From positions 1,442,501 through 1,506,500 of the forward strand of contig CALNXK010000031.1 in NCBI GenBank assembly GCA_942486035.1: DNA of 64,000 nucleotides, in the 5' to 3' direction. The DNA is from Porites lobata. Its lineage: Eukaryota > Cnidaria > Anthozoa > Scleractinia > Poritidae. Position numbers and translations under genes: made by a program. Under the pieces are notes generated by a model, which worked only from the letters and a program-made list of their open reading frames with translations, was not told where the DNA came from and did no database searches. Below are positions 54,865-64,000 of the stretch, piece by piece (the stretch's first letter is position 1; each line of letters begins with the position of its first letter).

Positions 54865-55289
54865 ATGATGTGACCTAGTATCACGTTTGAACGGTTTGAT
54901 ATAAGCTTACAGAACTTTAAAAAGCCTTCAGATATATTTGCTCACCACAGATAGAAAGAAAACGTGCCGAAGAATATTTAGTTATAAATTTGGCTGTAGA
55001 AAGAAAACTTTGAGCAATTTTCTTGCTTCGAACAGTAAACACCCGCGCCGGGAAGCCGGCTTATAAAGCTTCACGCCGAGACTCAGGATTTTTAGAGACA
55101 CTTTAATACTTGTCTCCATGAAAGAAAATTGTTATCTCTGTAAATGTTTCACCGAATTATATTTCTTTTTTTGATTGTTAGTAGTCTCTTTTGCAATTTT
55201 AATCGCTTGTCTGTGCCGTTTGTTTTCATCGTTCATGAACATCGCTTGCAGGAGTACTCAAAAATGTCGCGCGTATCAAACGCTTTACA

Positions 55290-56115
55290 CAGGGCTTCTG
55301 ATATTTCGCGGAAAAAAAAGCAAAATTTCGCGGGATTTTCAGGGGCAAATTCGCGGAAAAATCGGCCGATTTCGCGGGATTTTCGCGGGAAGAAAAGTCA
55401 AAAGTCGCAGAAAAATCGGCCGATTTCGCGGGATTTTAGCGGAAAAAAGTCAATTTTCGAAGGATTTCAGGGGCAAATTCTTAGAAAAATCGGCTGATTT
55501 AACGGGAAATTTCGGGGGGAAACTTCGCCAAGAAACAATCAGTAAAAAACAGCTGGGTTTTTTTGGCAAATTTCGCTAAAATTGATCAATTTTGCGTCGA
55601 TATGACCAGCGTTGTTTAACGTTTTTTTAACAGGAATAATCATTTGCTCTTTGAACAACAGTTCGCTCGAGAAATGAGCAAATGCTAAAAGAATTAACAT
55701 TCTGGTTAGTGCCCAGTTTTTCGCAACATTAATCTAAGACGCCTGGCCCCAGTTGTTCAAAAGGTGGATAGCGCTATCCGCTGGATAAATCTCTATCCAA
55801 TAGGTAACGCAATTGGTTTCCCAAATACTTATCCGCTGGATAGTGATTTATCCGGTGGATAGCGCTATCCAACGTTTGAACAACCTGGCCCTGGTAGTTT
55901 TGGGACGTTGTTTACTCCTTGCAGTGACGGGGTTTGGGGTGAATGAAGCAGGTCTAATAGCTAAGATAAGTATTAAATATGCTTTGCCGACATGTATTTG
56001 GAAATATTTCTGGCGGATTTCGCGGTATTTCGCGTTTTTTAGGGAATTTCGCGGGATTTCGCGGAAATACCTGAATTTCGCGGGTCCGCGACCGCGCGAA
56101 ATATCAGAAGCCCTG
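55290..56115. mobile_element. 826-bp element with CAGGGCTTCTGATATTTCGC TIRs
   Basis: The left end CAGGGCTTCTGATATTTCGC matches the complement of the right end CGAAATATCAGAAGCCCTG. Inside are many repeats of TTTCGCGGGATTTT. CAGGG termini suggest hAT, but the flanking 8 bp are not identical. A second MITE is nested at 55743-55892. Confidence 0.8.
55743..55892. mobile_element. Foldback MITE with GGATAGCGCTATCC arms
   Basis: CTGGCCCCAGTTGTTCAAAA pairs with TTTGAACAACCTGGCC, and GGTGGATAGCGCTATCC recurs near both ends. About 150 bp, non-coding. Similar GTTGTTCAAA...GGATAGCGCTATCC hairpins are widespread in invertebrate genomes. Confidence 0.78.
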
Positions 56116-56686
56116 TTTATAAGATTACACGTCGTTATAACTGAAACCATTAAATAACAAAAAAAAATAATAACTTCGCTATTATGTTGAAGCTTAACTC
56201 TATTAAAGTTCATTCAAACACTCGACCACACTGACAGCTCGCACTATAGAAACGAGAACCGGCTGGCCATATTAGTGATTTTGGAAATTTTTGAACGGTT
56301 TCCCTTTACGATTGATCGTCCTTAATATTGACTGAGTGCAATTTGTCTTGAAAAATTGTGAGATACTGCATTCTGTCCGAGGTCTGTATGATAAATAGTA
56401 CTGTTTCACCTCAAATGTGAAGTATAAAAATTAGAAAAGGTTGGTTTAAACACCCCCAGATTTGTTGGCAAGAATTTCTAAAGTAAACCTGTCGACCGCA
56501 AAAAAATTCGGCGTGATTTGTTTTCCACGAATTTGTTTTCGAGGTCTAATGTACTGTGATCTTAAATGTGATCGAAGATGTTTGCTATTTTTTGGGTGTA
56601 CATATAAGGTTATCAATTCGACGTAAGATGTTTCACTCTAAAATAACTTAGCCTTTCCCTCAAAAGTCACATGAAGGTGCCCTTAA

Positions 56687-58976
56687 GGACGGTGCCCACT
56701 AATGTGAAGTATTTTTTCCCAGATAATGACTATGTGAGACAAGTAGATTATATCAGGGGCTATTGAAATCCAAAAAGAAAACTGGGGGTAACCAGGCATT
56801 TTTCAGAGATAACTGCGCTTCAATATGGAGAAAAACGCTGAATAGGCGTTTTTTAAAAAAATGATAAAAAGTTATTTTTTCCCAAAATTTCAGAGTGTAC
56901 ACGTGAACTGGCACCAATGCAATGATAATTGTAGCAAGGTTTCAAAATAGGCAACAAATGATAACATAACAACTGCTCTTTATATGTCTTTTTTTGAAAT
57001 ATCAGCACAACTGGGAAGTTATCAGCAGTTACCCCTCTCCACGCGTTTGCCTCAAAAATAGTGTAAACGACATTTTCCCCGAACCAAAAACTGATCGTTT
57101 GCTGAGTAGGCTTATTACTTTCATTTGGTAAGATAAAAAGTAGGGGTTACCACGCGTTTTTAGAAGTTAAATTGGTTGGTTTCGACCTTAACTTAATCAC
57201 TTTGGGGGTTATTTACAATTTTCCCCATCCCCTCCCCGGTCAGTTTCACTATTGCTTCACTCGACGCGGAGTACTCTGGGATATCCACAATAGCTAACAG
57301 TCAGAGAAAACAACAACACACGGAGGAGAGCAAAAACAGAATGTGAAGCAGGACATTTCATGGACTCTAAGGAAAACAAATTATACTATTTCATTCAACT
57401 GGAGCTTCTGCGTCTCAAACATTTAACAAAAATGTTTGGAGAAGAGCAATCTCCAAGTAATTAGAGATCACTTGCAGTGCACAAAGAGTATAGTGAGAGT
57501 AGTATGGCGAGCTTAAGATCCACGGCTGGTGCTGTAAACAAACTACTGTCGTGTAGTGGAAAATAGTCGACGGTGACTCTAAGGCAGGTAGCCCTTCAAT
57601 CGTTTGCTTACTTGTACATGTCCTCAAGATTTTTGAACTGTACATGTAATATGGATTCTAAACCTTCTATCGCCGTTTTTTTATCGTTTTATCGGGTACC
57701 TTGATCGAATATGTTATTAAACTTGCATACATTCAATGAGCTTATATCTGTGCTTTGCGCTTTCAAGCTTTGCTACAAGTGTCGTATGACATAAATGATT
57801 TGCAAAGATTCAAGTTCCATGAGCTCTCTTTTAAAAAAGCTGAATAGTGTGAAAGCAGTTATACCGAATGCGTTTATGTACCCTCATATATGCACTGGGC
57901 TATAATGATCATTTTATATAATTCGTTTTGGTTATTTTTACTGTAGCATTCTGTGTCACGATCATTCACTATTTTCCGTTTCTAAATGTTCATTCTAGAC
58001 TTAACAGTGTCTGTTAAACCTAAGAAAGTCTTAGAATGGAAATACTTCAGTTTATTTTACCTTCCATCTTTAGTTTGTAAACAGCCAAATGGCAGCTATG
58101 TCTAAATGTCCAGATTATGTGTGGCGTGAAATTGAACCTTAAGAAATACTATCTACACGACAAGCTGCCAATGAGTCAATAATTTCAATGCTTAGTAATG
58201 CCAAAATGCTTAAATAACAATGATAATAGTAAAAAGCATAACATTTTTTTTTTCATTTTTTCCACGATGAAAGCGTTTCTTTTGCGGTCCGCAACTATTT
58301 TTGAAGCTACGATCTCAGCATATCCAAACAATCTTGTGATAGTTTTTTTTCTTGTCTGTTCAACTTACAAAAGCCTCGGACTCTCAATAAAAGGGACATC
58401 TGTATGTACTCGAACGCCTTAAGTCTATCTTCTGGTGAACAATAAAATCTTCTGGTGAAAATAAAATCTTACAAAATTAAAGAAATATTCGGGAAAGTGT
58501 TTATAGCCGATTAGTAGATAAAACGCAAAGGACGCGAGTGAAAGGTAAGCTTGCAGTTTCTCCATTAACCGGAGGACTGTTTGGAGCTATTTTCCTTCTG
58601 ATTTACTGATCCTTGCCTATTAAGGGATTTTTTAATACCCAAGCCCTAAGCGTAACATCTTGAAGCAATAACTTTTGATGTTTTAGAATTGACTTTTGTT
58701 TGACTATAAAAATGTTCGGTCAGATCAATCATACGTAGAAATAGCAAAATGCGCATACTTCTTCTGTTTTCAAAGAACTGACAAGGTAAATAGAACTTAT
58801 TTTTCATCTGTTGAAAAACGACGCATCTTTTCCACAAGAAATAACTAGAACTTCCCAGACTTACAGGAGACAAAACCAGTCCGCGTGTCCTGCGTGTTGC
58901 GCATTTCTTTCGCGTCACGCGCGACTACCTTGGCATGCGCAGAAAATGTGCGCAGTAACAATAGTGGGCACCGTCC
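56687..58976. mobile_element. 2.29-kb element with GGACGGTGCCCACTA TIRs and TTAA TSD
   Basis: GGACGGTGCCCACTA at 56687 is complementary to TAGTGGGCACCGTCC ending 58976. TTAA flanks both ends (56683-56686 and 58977-58980). The uninterrupted sequence exists in family-A copy 1 near 26355. TTAA targets are used by piggyBac and Kolobok elements; without a transposase I cannot choose. The interior has only short unrecognised frames. Confidence 0.85.
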
Positions 58977-59081
58977 TTAAGTTAAATGATTTGTGGATTA
59001 AAAGTTTATTGTTTGATTTAAATTATAAATTTATTAATTGGAGCTTCGCTTTTAGCCCTGGCTAAATCTATTTAGTATATA

Positions 59082-59699
59082 CTAGAACAGTGGATAGTGT
59101 TTTTCACGCGCTCTGATTGGCTACTCAATCAGTGAATATCCTGCACTATTCACTGATTCACCTCCAGTTCCTCCGAGCGAGCAACGCCAAACTCGCGTAA
59201 GTTGCGAGCAAAATGCCTTCCCGGTTTGCTGCCGTAAACAAACAAAGAAATTTCACAACTAATGAAGCAAGCTGTTTCCAAAATACACGAAGATGGTGAC
59301 GAAGTTCGGATTGGAAGTTTTAACAGGTAAAGCTTTGTCTTTTTGACACGAATTTATCGATAAAACCGGTGAAAAAATTTTTGTTTACAAATGCAAATTA
59401 AGTTTAAGTCTTGCGTTACTTTATTTAGTTGAGTTGTTCATAAATAAGCTTAAAACTAAATTTAATAATCTTTTGCTATAGAATGATTTTAAATACAAAA
59501 AGAATGCACACCTCTTTTTGAAGAATTTTCCCCGCAAGAGCTAAACAAATGTCTGCAAAAGTTTTAATTGTCGGCAAGAAAAAGCGACGGCCGCGGCCGC
59601 CCGGTCATTACGCGCCAAAATTGTAATCATTGGCAACAGTATTTGAGTTAAAAATCATCATTTTTGTGCTCAATTATCTCACTGTTTTAGTATATACTA
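59082..59699. mobile_element. MITE with TAGTATATACTAGAAC ends
   Basis: TAGTATATACTAGAACAGTG at the left and its relative TTTTAGTATATACTAAAAC at the right, themselves palindromic. The 600-bp body includes GCGCGCTCTGATTGGCT-like and GCGGCCGCGGCCGCC segments. Non-coding. Confidence 0.6.
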
Positions 59700-59700
59700 A

Positions 59701-59810
59701 AACAATTATTCACCTCAGTGTCGGTGGCTAGTCGTGGATATTTACCTCACTGCTTCGCAGTTCGGTAAAATATCCACGACTAGCCACCTCCACTTCGGTG
59801 AATAATTGTT
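59701..59810. repeat. 110-bp near-perfect hairpin
   Basis: AACAATTATTCACC at 59701 pairs with GGTGAATAATTGTT at 59797-59810, continuing through GGTGGCTAGTCGTGGATATT and its complement to a short TGCTTCGCA loop. It has few mismatches and is probably an independent foldback element. Confidence 0.85.
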
Positions 59811-59817
59811 ATATATT

Positions 59818-60278
59818 ATATCCTTTCTGGTTCATCCAGGTAGAAGTCCTGGCATGATGTTATTATGCCTGATATATAACACGTTTAGCATTTCGACCCG
59901 TAGCCGTAAAAAAAATTAGGCAGTTGTTCTATATCCTTTCTGGTTCATCCAGGTAGAAGTCCTGGCATGATGTTATTATGCCTGAGCGCTTCTAGGATAT
60001 ATAACACGTTTAGTATTTCAACCCCTAGCCGTAAAAAAAAAATTAGGCAGTTGTTCTATATCCTTTCTGGTTCATCCAGGTAGAAGTCCTGGCATGATGT
60101 TATAATGCCTGAGCGCTTCTAGGGTATATAACACGTTTAGCATTTCGACCCGTAGCCGTAAAAAAAAAAAATTAGGCAGTTGTTCTATATCCTTTCTGGT
60201 TCACCCAGGTAGAAGTCCTGGCATGATGTTATTATGCCTGAGCGCTTCTAGGATATATAACTCGTTTAGCATTTCGAC
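59818..60278 (+). repeat. Minisatellite, four units of about 127 bp
   Basis: Units begin ATATCCTTTCTGGTTCA(T/C)C at 59818, 59931, 60058 and 60187. They contain GTAGAAGTCCTGGCATGATG and end GTAGCCGT(A)nTTAGGCAGTTGTTCT. Unit 1 lacks the AGCGCTTCTAGG segment, and unit 4 stops early at CATTTCGAC. The poly-A run inside grows from unit to unit. Confidence 0.93.
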
Positions 60279-60892
60279 GTGGGAACTCGATGTCTCAATC
60301 GCTTATTTTTTAAAAAAGACAAAAGCTAAACGGCTAATTCTTAATTGCATTTTTTTTTTACACAATACCTGGTCTTAAGTTGAAGATTTTGCATAATCAA
60401 CCCGCCGCGTGTTTGTCCAAAGACAACTATGGCTGAGAAATAACTCTCTTATGGTGGTCCGTTTTCCAACAAACTACAGCTACAACGGATCAAAAAGTAT
60501 GGTGGGAGGAAATGACGGAGAAGCAGATTATGAAACCCACGTTGATCAGCAGAACTGCCATTATTACACAATATCTACGATTATCCTGATGCCTTATTGG
60601 AAATGAACAATTTGTTCAAGCGAAGATTACAACAAAATATGTTAATTGTATCATCTTAAAAAGGACCTACCTACGAACCAAGATCTAAGTTACAGAGACA
60701 ATTTGGTAGACTACACGTTAAGTGATGATGTAACCATTAGCCATTACTTTGTTATTATTTCTTGTCTACAATGATATACTCTTTGAGGTGAATAAAATAA
60801 TTTGCGATGAAATACTGTGTTGTGTCACTGCTGGTCAGTTGGGGTCTTCTATTTTTAGAATGATGTCAATGCAATTGACGTCATTCTAAAAA
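60279..60892. other. Spacer, possible intron of the kinesin-type gene
   Basis: Short frames only. A 65-codon frame (60409-60606) matches nothing I know. A GACGTCATTCTAAAA/TTAGAATGATGTC hairpin is present at about 60856-60888. Confidence 0.4.
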
Positions 60893-61173
60893 TATATACT
60901 ACTGGCTACGTTTGACAGCGCTTGTCGAATTTTCGACCGGTTAAAAAATTTGACTGGGCATTTCATTCACGCGAAACCGTTCAATACGAGGAGACCTCGA
61001 ATTTGGCGTTCAAATTAAAGAAAAATTATTTACAGTCTGGCCGTTCGAATCACTTGAATTTAAAGGGATCTAACACCATTCAGCAATGTTGGACTAATAT
61101 ATACAATCATTTTTTTAGTCCTCCGTGATTTTTTTTTGCTTCACAGATGTATTTATTCACTCAGAGTGTCATG
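60893..61173 (+). repeat. Direct repeat, copy 1: intron end plus exon start
   Basis: Near-identical to 62154-62442: TATACTACTGGCTACGTTTGA through CACAGATGTATTTATTCA and AGAGTGTCATG. It ends 9 bp into the putative kinesin exon, so the repeat unit is a duplicated stretch of that gene. Confidence 0.85.
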
Positions 61174-61234
61174 TTATGTGCTGGAACTTTACAATCAAAA
61201 GCTGATTGATCTACTCGTTCCTTATGGAGAGAAT
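61165..61234 (+). pseudogene. Kinesin motor domain exon (fragment A)
   Basis: After an acceptor TTTATTCACTCAG| the frame reads VSCYVLELYNQKLIDLLVPYGEN, 23 residues that match the conserved kinesin stretch SxYMLELYNDxLIDLL (helix 2 to beta 5 region of the motor). The donor at AAT|GTATCC is weak, and the frame stays open only to about 61274. It sits 0.54 kb upstream of fragment B in compatible phase. Kinesins of the kinesin-14/KCBP type are the closest by eye. Confidence 0.65.
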
Positions 61235-61777
61235 GTATCCTTTGACACCGAAAACGTGTCTTTTTTTGTGGGATAATAAAGAAATCATCGTTGTCAATCA
61301 CAGGTTTGTGGCGATCGTTCAAGATTTAGTACATATGAGTATTTTCAATCTGAGACTGAACTATATTGGGTTTGTGTTACTTTCTTTCTTTGTCGCAGGT
61401 CTATCTGTCATGTCTGCACTGCAGTTTATCTTACTGTAGGTGTAAGGTGGTTGAACATTTCGTAATACAGACACCTGGAGCTGTCCCTCTTGAGTTCGAA
61501 TAGGGGAGGTTTTGTAAAAAGTGATCCGCACTTTTATCACATTCCACAAGGGTCAAGCAAAGCTTGATAAGTCTCGTTTATGGGTAAGGGGTTTCTTTAA
61601 GGTAGAAAGTAATGACAGTGCCTTTATTATAAATAAAAATATTAGAAATCCTCAACATTTTAAAGCAACAAAAACTAACAATTAGAAGAGACAAGGAGGT
61701 GATTAATGTATATATTTCTTAATTAATGTATATTATTTCTTGTTCATCCGTTGTTAAACGACTTGACTCTTAATAAG

Positions 61778-61919
61778 AAAGTTTTTGCTAAGTTGCAACT
61801 ATCGTATTTTCATGGTCTTGTATTTGTAGAGCGGTCAGTTGTTATGCAAGCGACCACAAAGGAAGAACTGTGGGAAATATTTGAAAAGGGATCGCAAAAC
61901 AGACACGTGGCCTCCACAA
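61778..61919 (+). pseudogene. Kinesin motor domain exon (fragment B)
   Basis: 47 codons between acceptor TTAATAAG| and donor A|GTAAGAG: AKLQLSYFHGLVFVERS, then TTKEELWEIFEKGSQNRHVAST. GS-NRHVAST is the block just before the switch I motif NxxSSRSH. The split codon would give the expected Lys next, so the donor is where the family predicts it. The gene could be real with exons spread over a wider region, or a decayed duplicate. No P-loop exon is visible in this window. Confidence 0.7.
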
Positions 61920-62153
61920 GTAAGAGTGTGACCAAGATCCTATTATGATTTATTCTGAAGTTATCAAGAAGCCATTTCATGCAAACAGTGTTAAAAATAG
62001 CTTTGTGATGAAGTTCCAAATTCCTGTCCAGGAAAACATCAGAAAATGTACTTCTTTTCGTTGTTGATTGCAATGTTTAGTTAAGTTCCCTCGTTGGATC
62101 ATTAGACCCTTTATAAGCTACTCCTTGTGAATTTCGCACTATTTGACGTCTAA

Positions 62154-62442
62154 AAGTATATACTACTAGCTACGTTTGACAGCGCTGGTCGAATTTTCGA
62201 CCGTTTAAAAAATTTGACTGGGCATATTTCATTCACGCGGAACCGTTCAATACGAGGAGACGTCGAATTTGGAGGTCAAATTAAAGAAAAATTATTTACA
62301 GTCTGGCCGTTCGAATTACTTGAATTTAAAGGGATCTAACACCATTCAGCAATGTTGGACTAATATATACAATCATTTTTTTAGTCCTCCGTGATTTTTT
62401 TTCTGCTTCACAGATGTATTTATTCATTCAGAGTGTCATGCA
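62154..62442 (+). repeat. Direct repeat, copy 2, truncated by an insertion
   Basis: Same 285-bp segment as 60893-61173, again ending in GAGTGTCATG. It is then cut by sequence starting CATCCTCGGAGACCCAGGG. The rest of fragment A is not found after it, so the second exon copy is incomplete. Confidence 0.82.
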
Positions 62443-63092
62443 TCCTCGGAGACCCAGGGACAGTTAGTCGGGTCGATAAAATGTTCGTGGTGAAAGTTTT
62501 CTGTAAGATCGAGACGAGCCCCTGGGCACTTACTCTTACCGAACCAGTTCCAGAGGCGTTTGAATTGCCTGCTTCTGATTGGCCAGAAAAATTTTTTTCT
62601 GGCCAATCAGCGAAGAGAAGCTGCCGGGTGACTCTTGTGTTTTCTTACACAACGTAGTTTTCCTCATCGATCGCCATAGTTGCTTAGCGCGTTCAACGGG
62701 GAATGTTTCTCGGGGAAAGTTTCAGAACAAAATGTTAACAACCCGCAAAAATTACAACCTTTAGCACGGCTACAAGAAGCAAACACTCTCCGATGAATTT
62801 TTAAGGCGGATCTTTCCAAGGTATCGTAAATCTTTATTGCTGATACGATACGCTATACATTACTTTCACTTTATACACCTTAATTTGCTCACATTGTCTA
62901 GTATAGAACGCCAAGCTGACATTTTAGATGTCAATGTTCGTTGCACGACTTCTGAAACTTTCTACAACGTGAAAATTTCCGTTGCACGGGCCAGGCAACT
63001 ACGTCGATTGATCGTGGGAAATGCCAGCTAGCTGCAGTGCAGTTGCTTTCGCTCCAAACTCCTTTCGAAACTTTTAAGCATAAAAGCTTACA
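62443..63092. other. Repeat insertion and spacer before the helicase relic
   Basis: Begins CATCCTCGGAGACCCAGGGA, which looks like a transposon terminus, although its partner end is not in view. Includes a perfect 17-bp hairpin, CTGATTGGCCAGAAAAA at 62575-62591 and its complement at 62594-62610. A 64-codon frame (62837-63031) is unrecognised. Confidence 0.5.
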
Positions 63093-63592
63093 GTAGTTGA
63101 CCGTACGAATTCGGCCGAAGTTGATAGTAGTGTTAACCAGAAAGCGCTTGAAGAAGGCTTGTCTTTGTTTCCGGTGGTACAGTTCAAAGCGAAGCAAAGA
63201 TTTATTATTGAGAAGATTGTGGAAAGAAGAGATGTTTTTGGGCAATTGGTAGAAGAGTGTAACCTTCCAAATGTTGCCTATAAGCTTGGGGGTTTAAAAA
63301 TCGTTAGATGCTAAAGGTTATGAATTCCCTAGTAATCCACTGGTCATAGTTATTTTACCCCTCATGTCAATTATTGAGGACCAGGTAAAGTACTCGAGGT
63401 CACTAGAAATTCAGGCCACTTACTTAGCGGAAAGTAAAACGAAAGATCGAGAAATATTGAATGGATAGGGAGCGTTTTCTTTGTTGTACATAAGCCCGGA
63501 ATCATTAACTGGGGGACAAGAAATTCAGGGCAATGTTCTCTATGGAGTTTTACCAGAAGAATCCTGTTGCAAGTACGTACAGCTGTTCATTG
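63093..63592 (+). pseudogene. RecQ-like DEXH helicase, N-terminal fragment
   Basis: A first block (about 63093-63243, after acceptor AAAGCTTACAG|) reads ALEEGLSLFPVVQFKAKQRF then IEKIVERRDVFGQL, the Q-motif region before the Walker A. A second block starts at 63301: NPLVIVILPLMSIIEDQVKY (motif Ia), an in-frame TAG at 63466-63468, then FSLLYISPESLTG (motif Ib/Ic). It ends at a good donor, CATTG|GTAAGT (about 63592). The Walker A sequence PTGxGKS is not present between them; only LPNVAYKLGG remains in a shifted frame. The DEAH box and helicase C domain are not in the window. Cnidarian genomes carry many such RecQ-like copies. Confidence 0.68.
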
Positions 63593-64000
63593 GTAAGTCT
63601 GCTGATTTGTTTACTAGGAACGGTGCTATACTGAATTCATTGTGGGGGGTTCTGAAGGAGTAAAATGGGATGTTGTTGCTCTGGGAAAATGGGATTTAAG
63701 TCACTGGCAGGGGGTAATCTATCACTGAGAATGGGAAAAAATGGGAATTGAGGGTTAAACAGTTTCAATGAGATTGATATCCCCCCCTTCAGGACCCTCA
63801 TTATACTTAACAGTAGATCTGGCTTTTATTCAAGGATGCCCAGTAATCTTATGTCTAAAAGCTGACAGACACTTCACAAGAATTATCATGTTTTTTGTCA
63901 CCATTTAATGACAATTGAAAGCTGATGAAGTAAGCCTTGTGACTGCTTAAGATAATAGTGCAATTGAACATTTATATAATTATAAATGGGAAAACATCCC
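63593..64000. other. Window end, no recognised feature
   Basis: May be intron of the helicase relic. No repeat ends or coding sequence recognised. Confidence 0.4.

Larger units (their letters stand above)
54865..59072 (-). repeat. Family-A copy 2 with nested insertions
   Basis: 54865-55060 matches 21340-21527; 55065-55289 matches 25190-25430; 56116-56682 matches 25430-26355; 58981-59072 matches 26355-26441. The gaps are the insertions at 55290-56115 and 56687-58976. Ends with AGCCCTGGCTAAATCTA. It lacks the TCGCC transposon that interrupts copy 1 at the corresponding place. Confidence 0.8.

Noticed and set aside
59818..60278. Possible CRISPR array
   Set aside because: The units are long tandem copies without unique spacers, and the genome is eukaryotic.

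Overview
This is eukaryotic, AT-rich DNA from an invertebrate nuclear genome, most likely an anthozoan cnidarian such as a stony coral or a relative. The evidence is the mix of repeats: CR1/L2-like and R2-like LINEs, a Penelope-like element with a GIY-YIG domain, BEL/Pao, hAT, MULE, a TTAA-flanked element, pogo-like ends and dozens of foldback MITEs. There is also an intronless, melatonin-receptor-like GPCR. The taxonomic call is inference from these families, not from a marker gene.

Almost the whole window is nested transposable elements. Only one protein-coding gene looks intact: a rhodopsin-class GPCR on the minus strand at 16172-17188. Three other host-type genes appear only as fragments: a pentraxin-domain terminal exon (about 41296-41704, frameshifted), two exons of a kinesin motor domain (61165-61234 and 61778-61919), and a RecQ-like DEXH helicase relic (63093-63592).

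Layout. 1-12059: a truncated repeat copy, an 800-bp CTAT microsatellite, a tRNA-like sequence, then a large imperfect palindrome with 2.8-kb arms at 2126-4928 and 9256-12059. The palindrome loop holds a Penelope-like insertion inside a MITE, further MITEs and a LINE 3' end. 12060-16171: direct repeats and MITEs. 16172-17188: the GPCR. 17189-18100: its upstream flank. 18103-26441: a large composite repeat (family A) that carries a 3.65-kb transposon with TCGCC-rich subterminal repeats, which itself contains a pogo-like element. 26785-27629: a long-TIR element. 27773-32781: one LINE split by insertion of a second, nearly complete LINE. 32830-35410: an inverted family-A fragment containing a MULE and a MITE. 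36431-40815: MITEs and two more LINE fragments. 41296-41704: pentraxin exon. 42000-44821: hAT element. 46873-51822: a scrambled BEL/Pao element whose gag and pol lie on opposite strands. 51823-59072: a second TCGCC-type transposon fused to a second family-A copy with three further insertions. 59082-62765: MITEs, a minisatellite, and a tandemly duplicated piece of a kinesin gene. 63093-63592: helicase relic.

The most informative feature is the set of insertions whose target-site duplications can be read directly: Penelope 15 bp, MULE 9 bp, hAT 8 bp, TTAA element 4 bp, BEL-interrupting element 4 bp and pogo-like TA. Three family-A copies also give filled and empty sites that order events in time. 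I found no operon-like cluster, CRISPR array, or convincing new multi-gene system. The strongest candidates for a second look are the palindrome, the uncharacterised transposon families and the fragmentary gene duplications.
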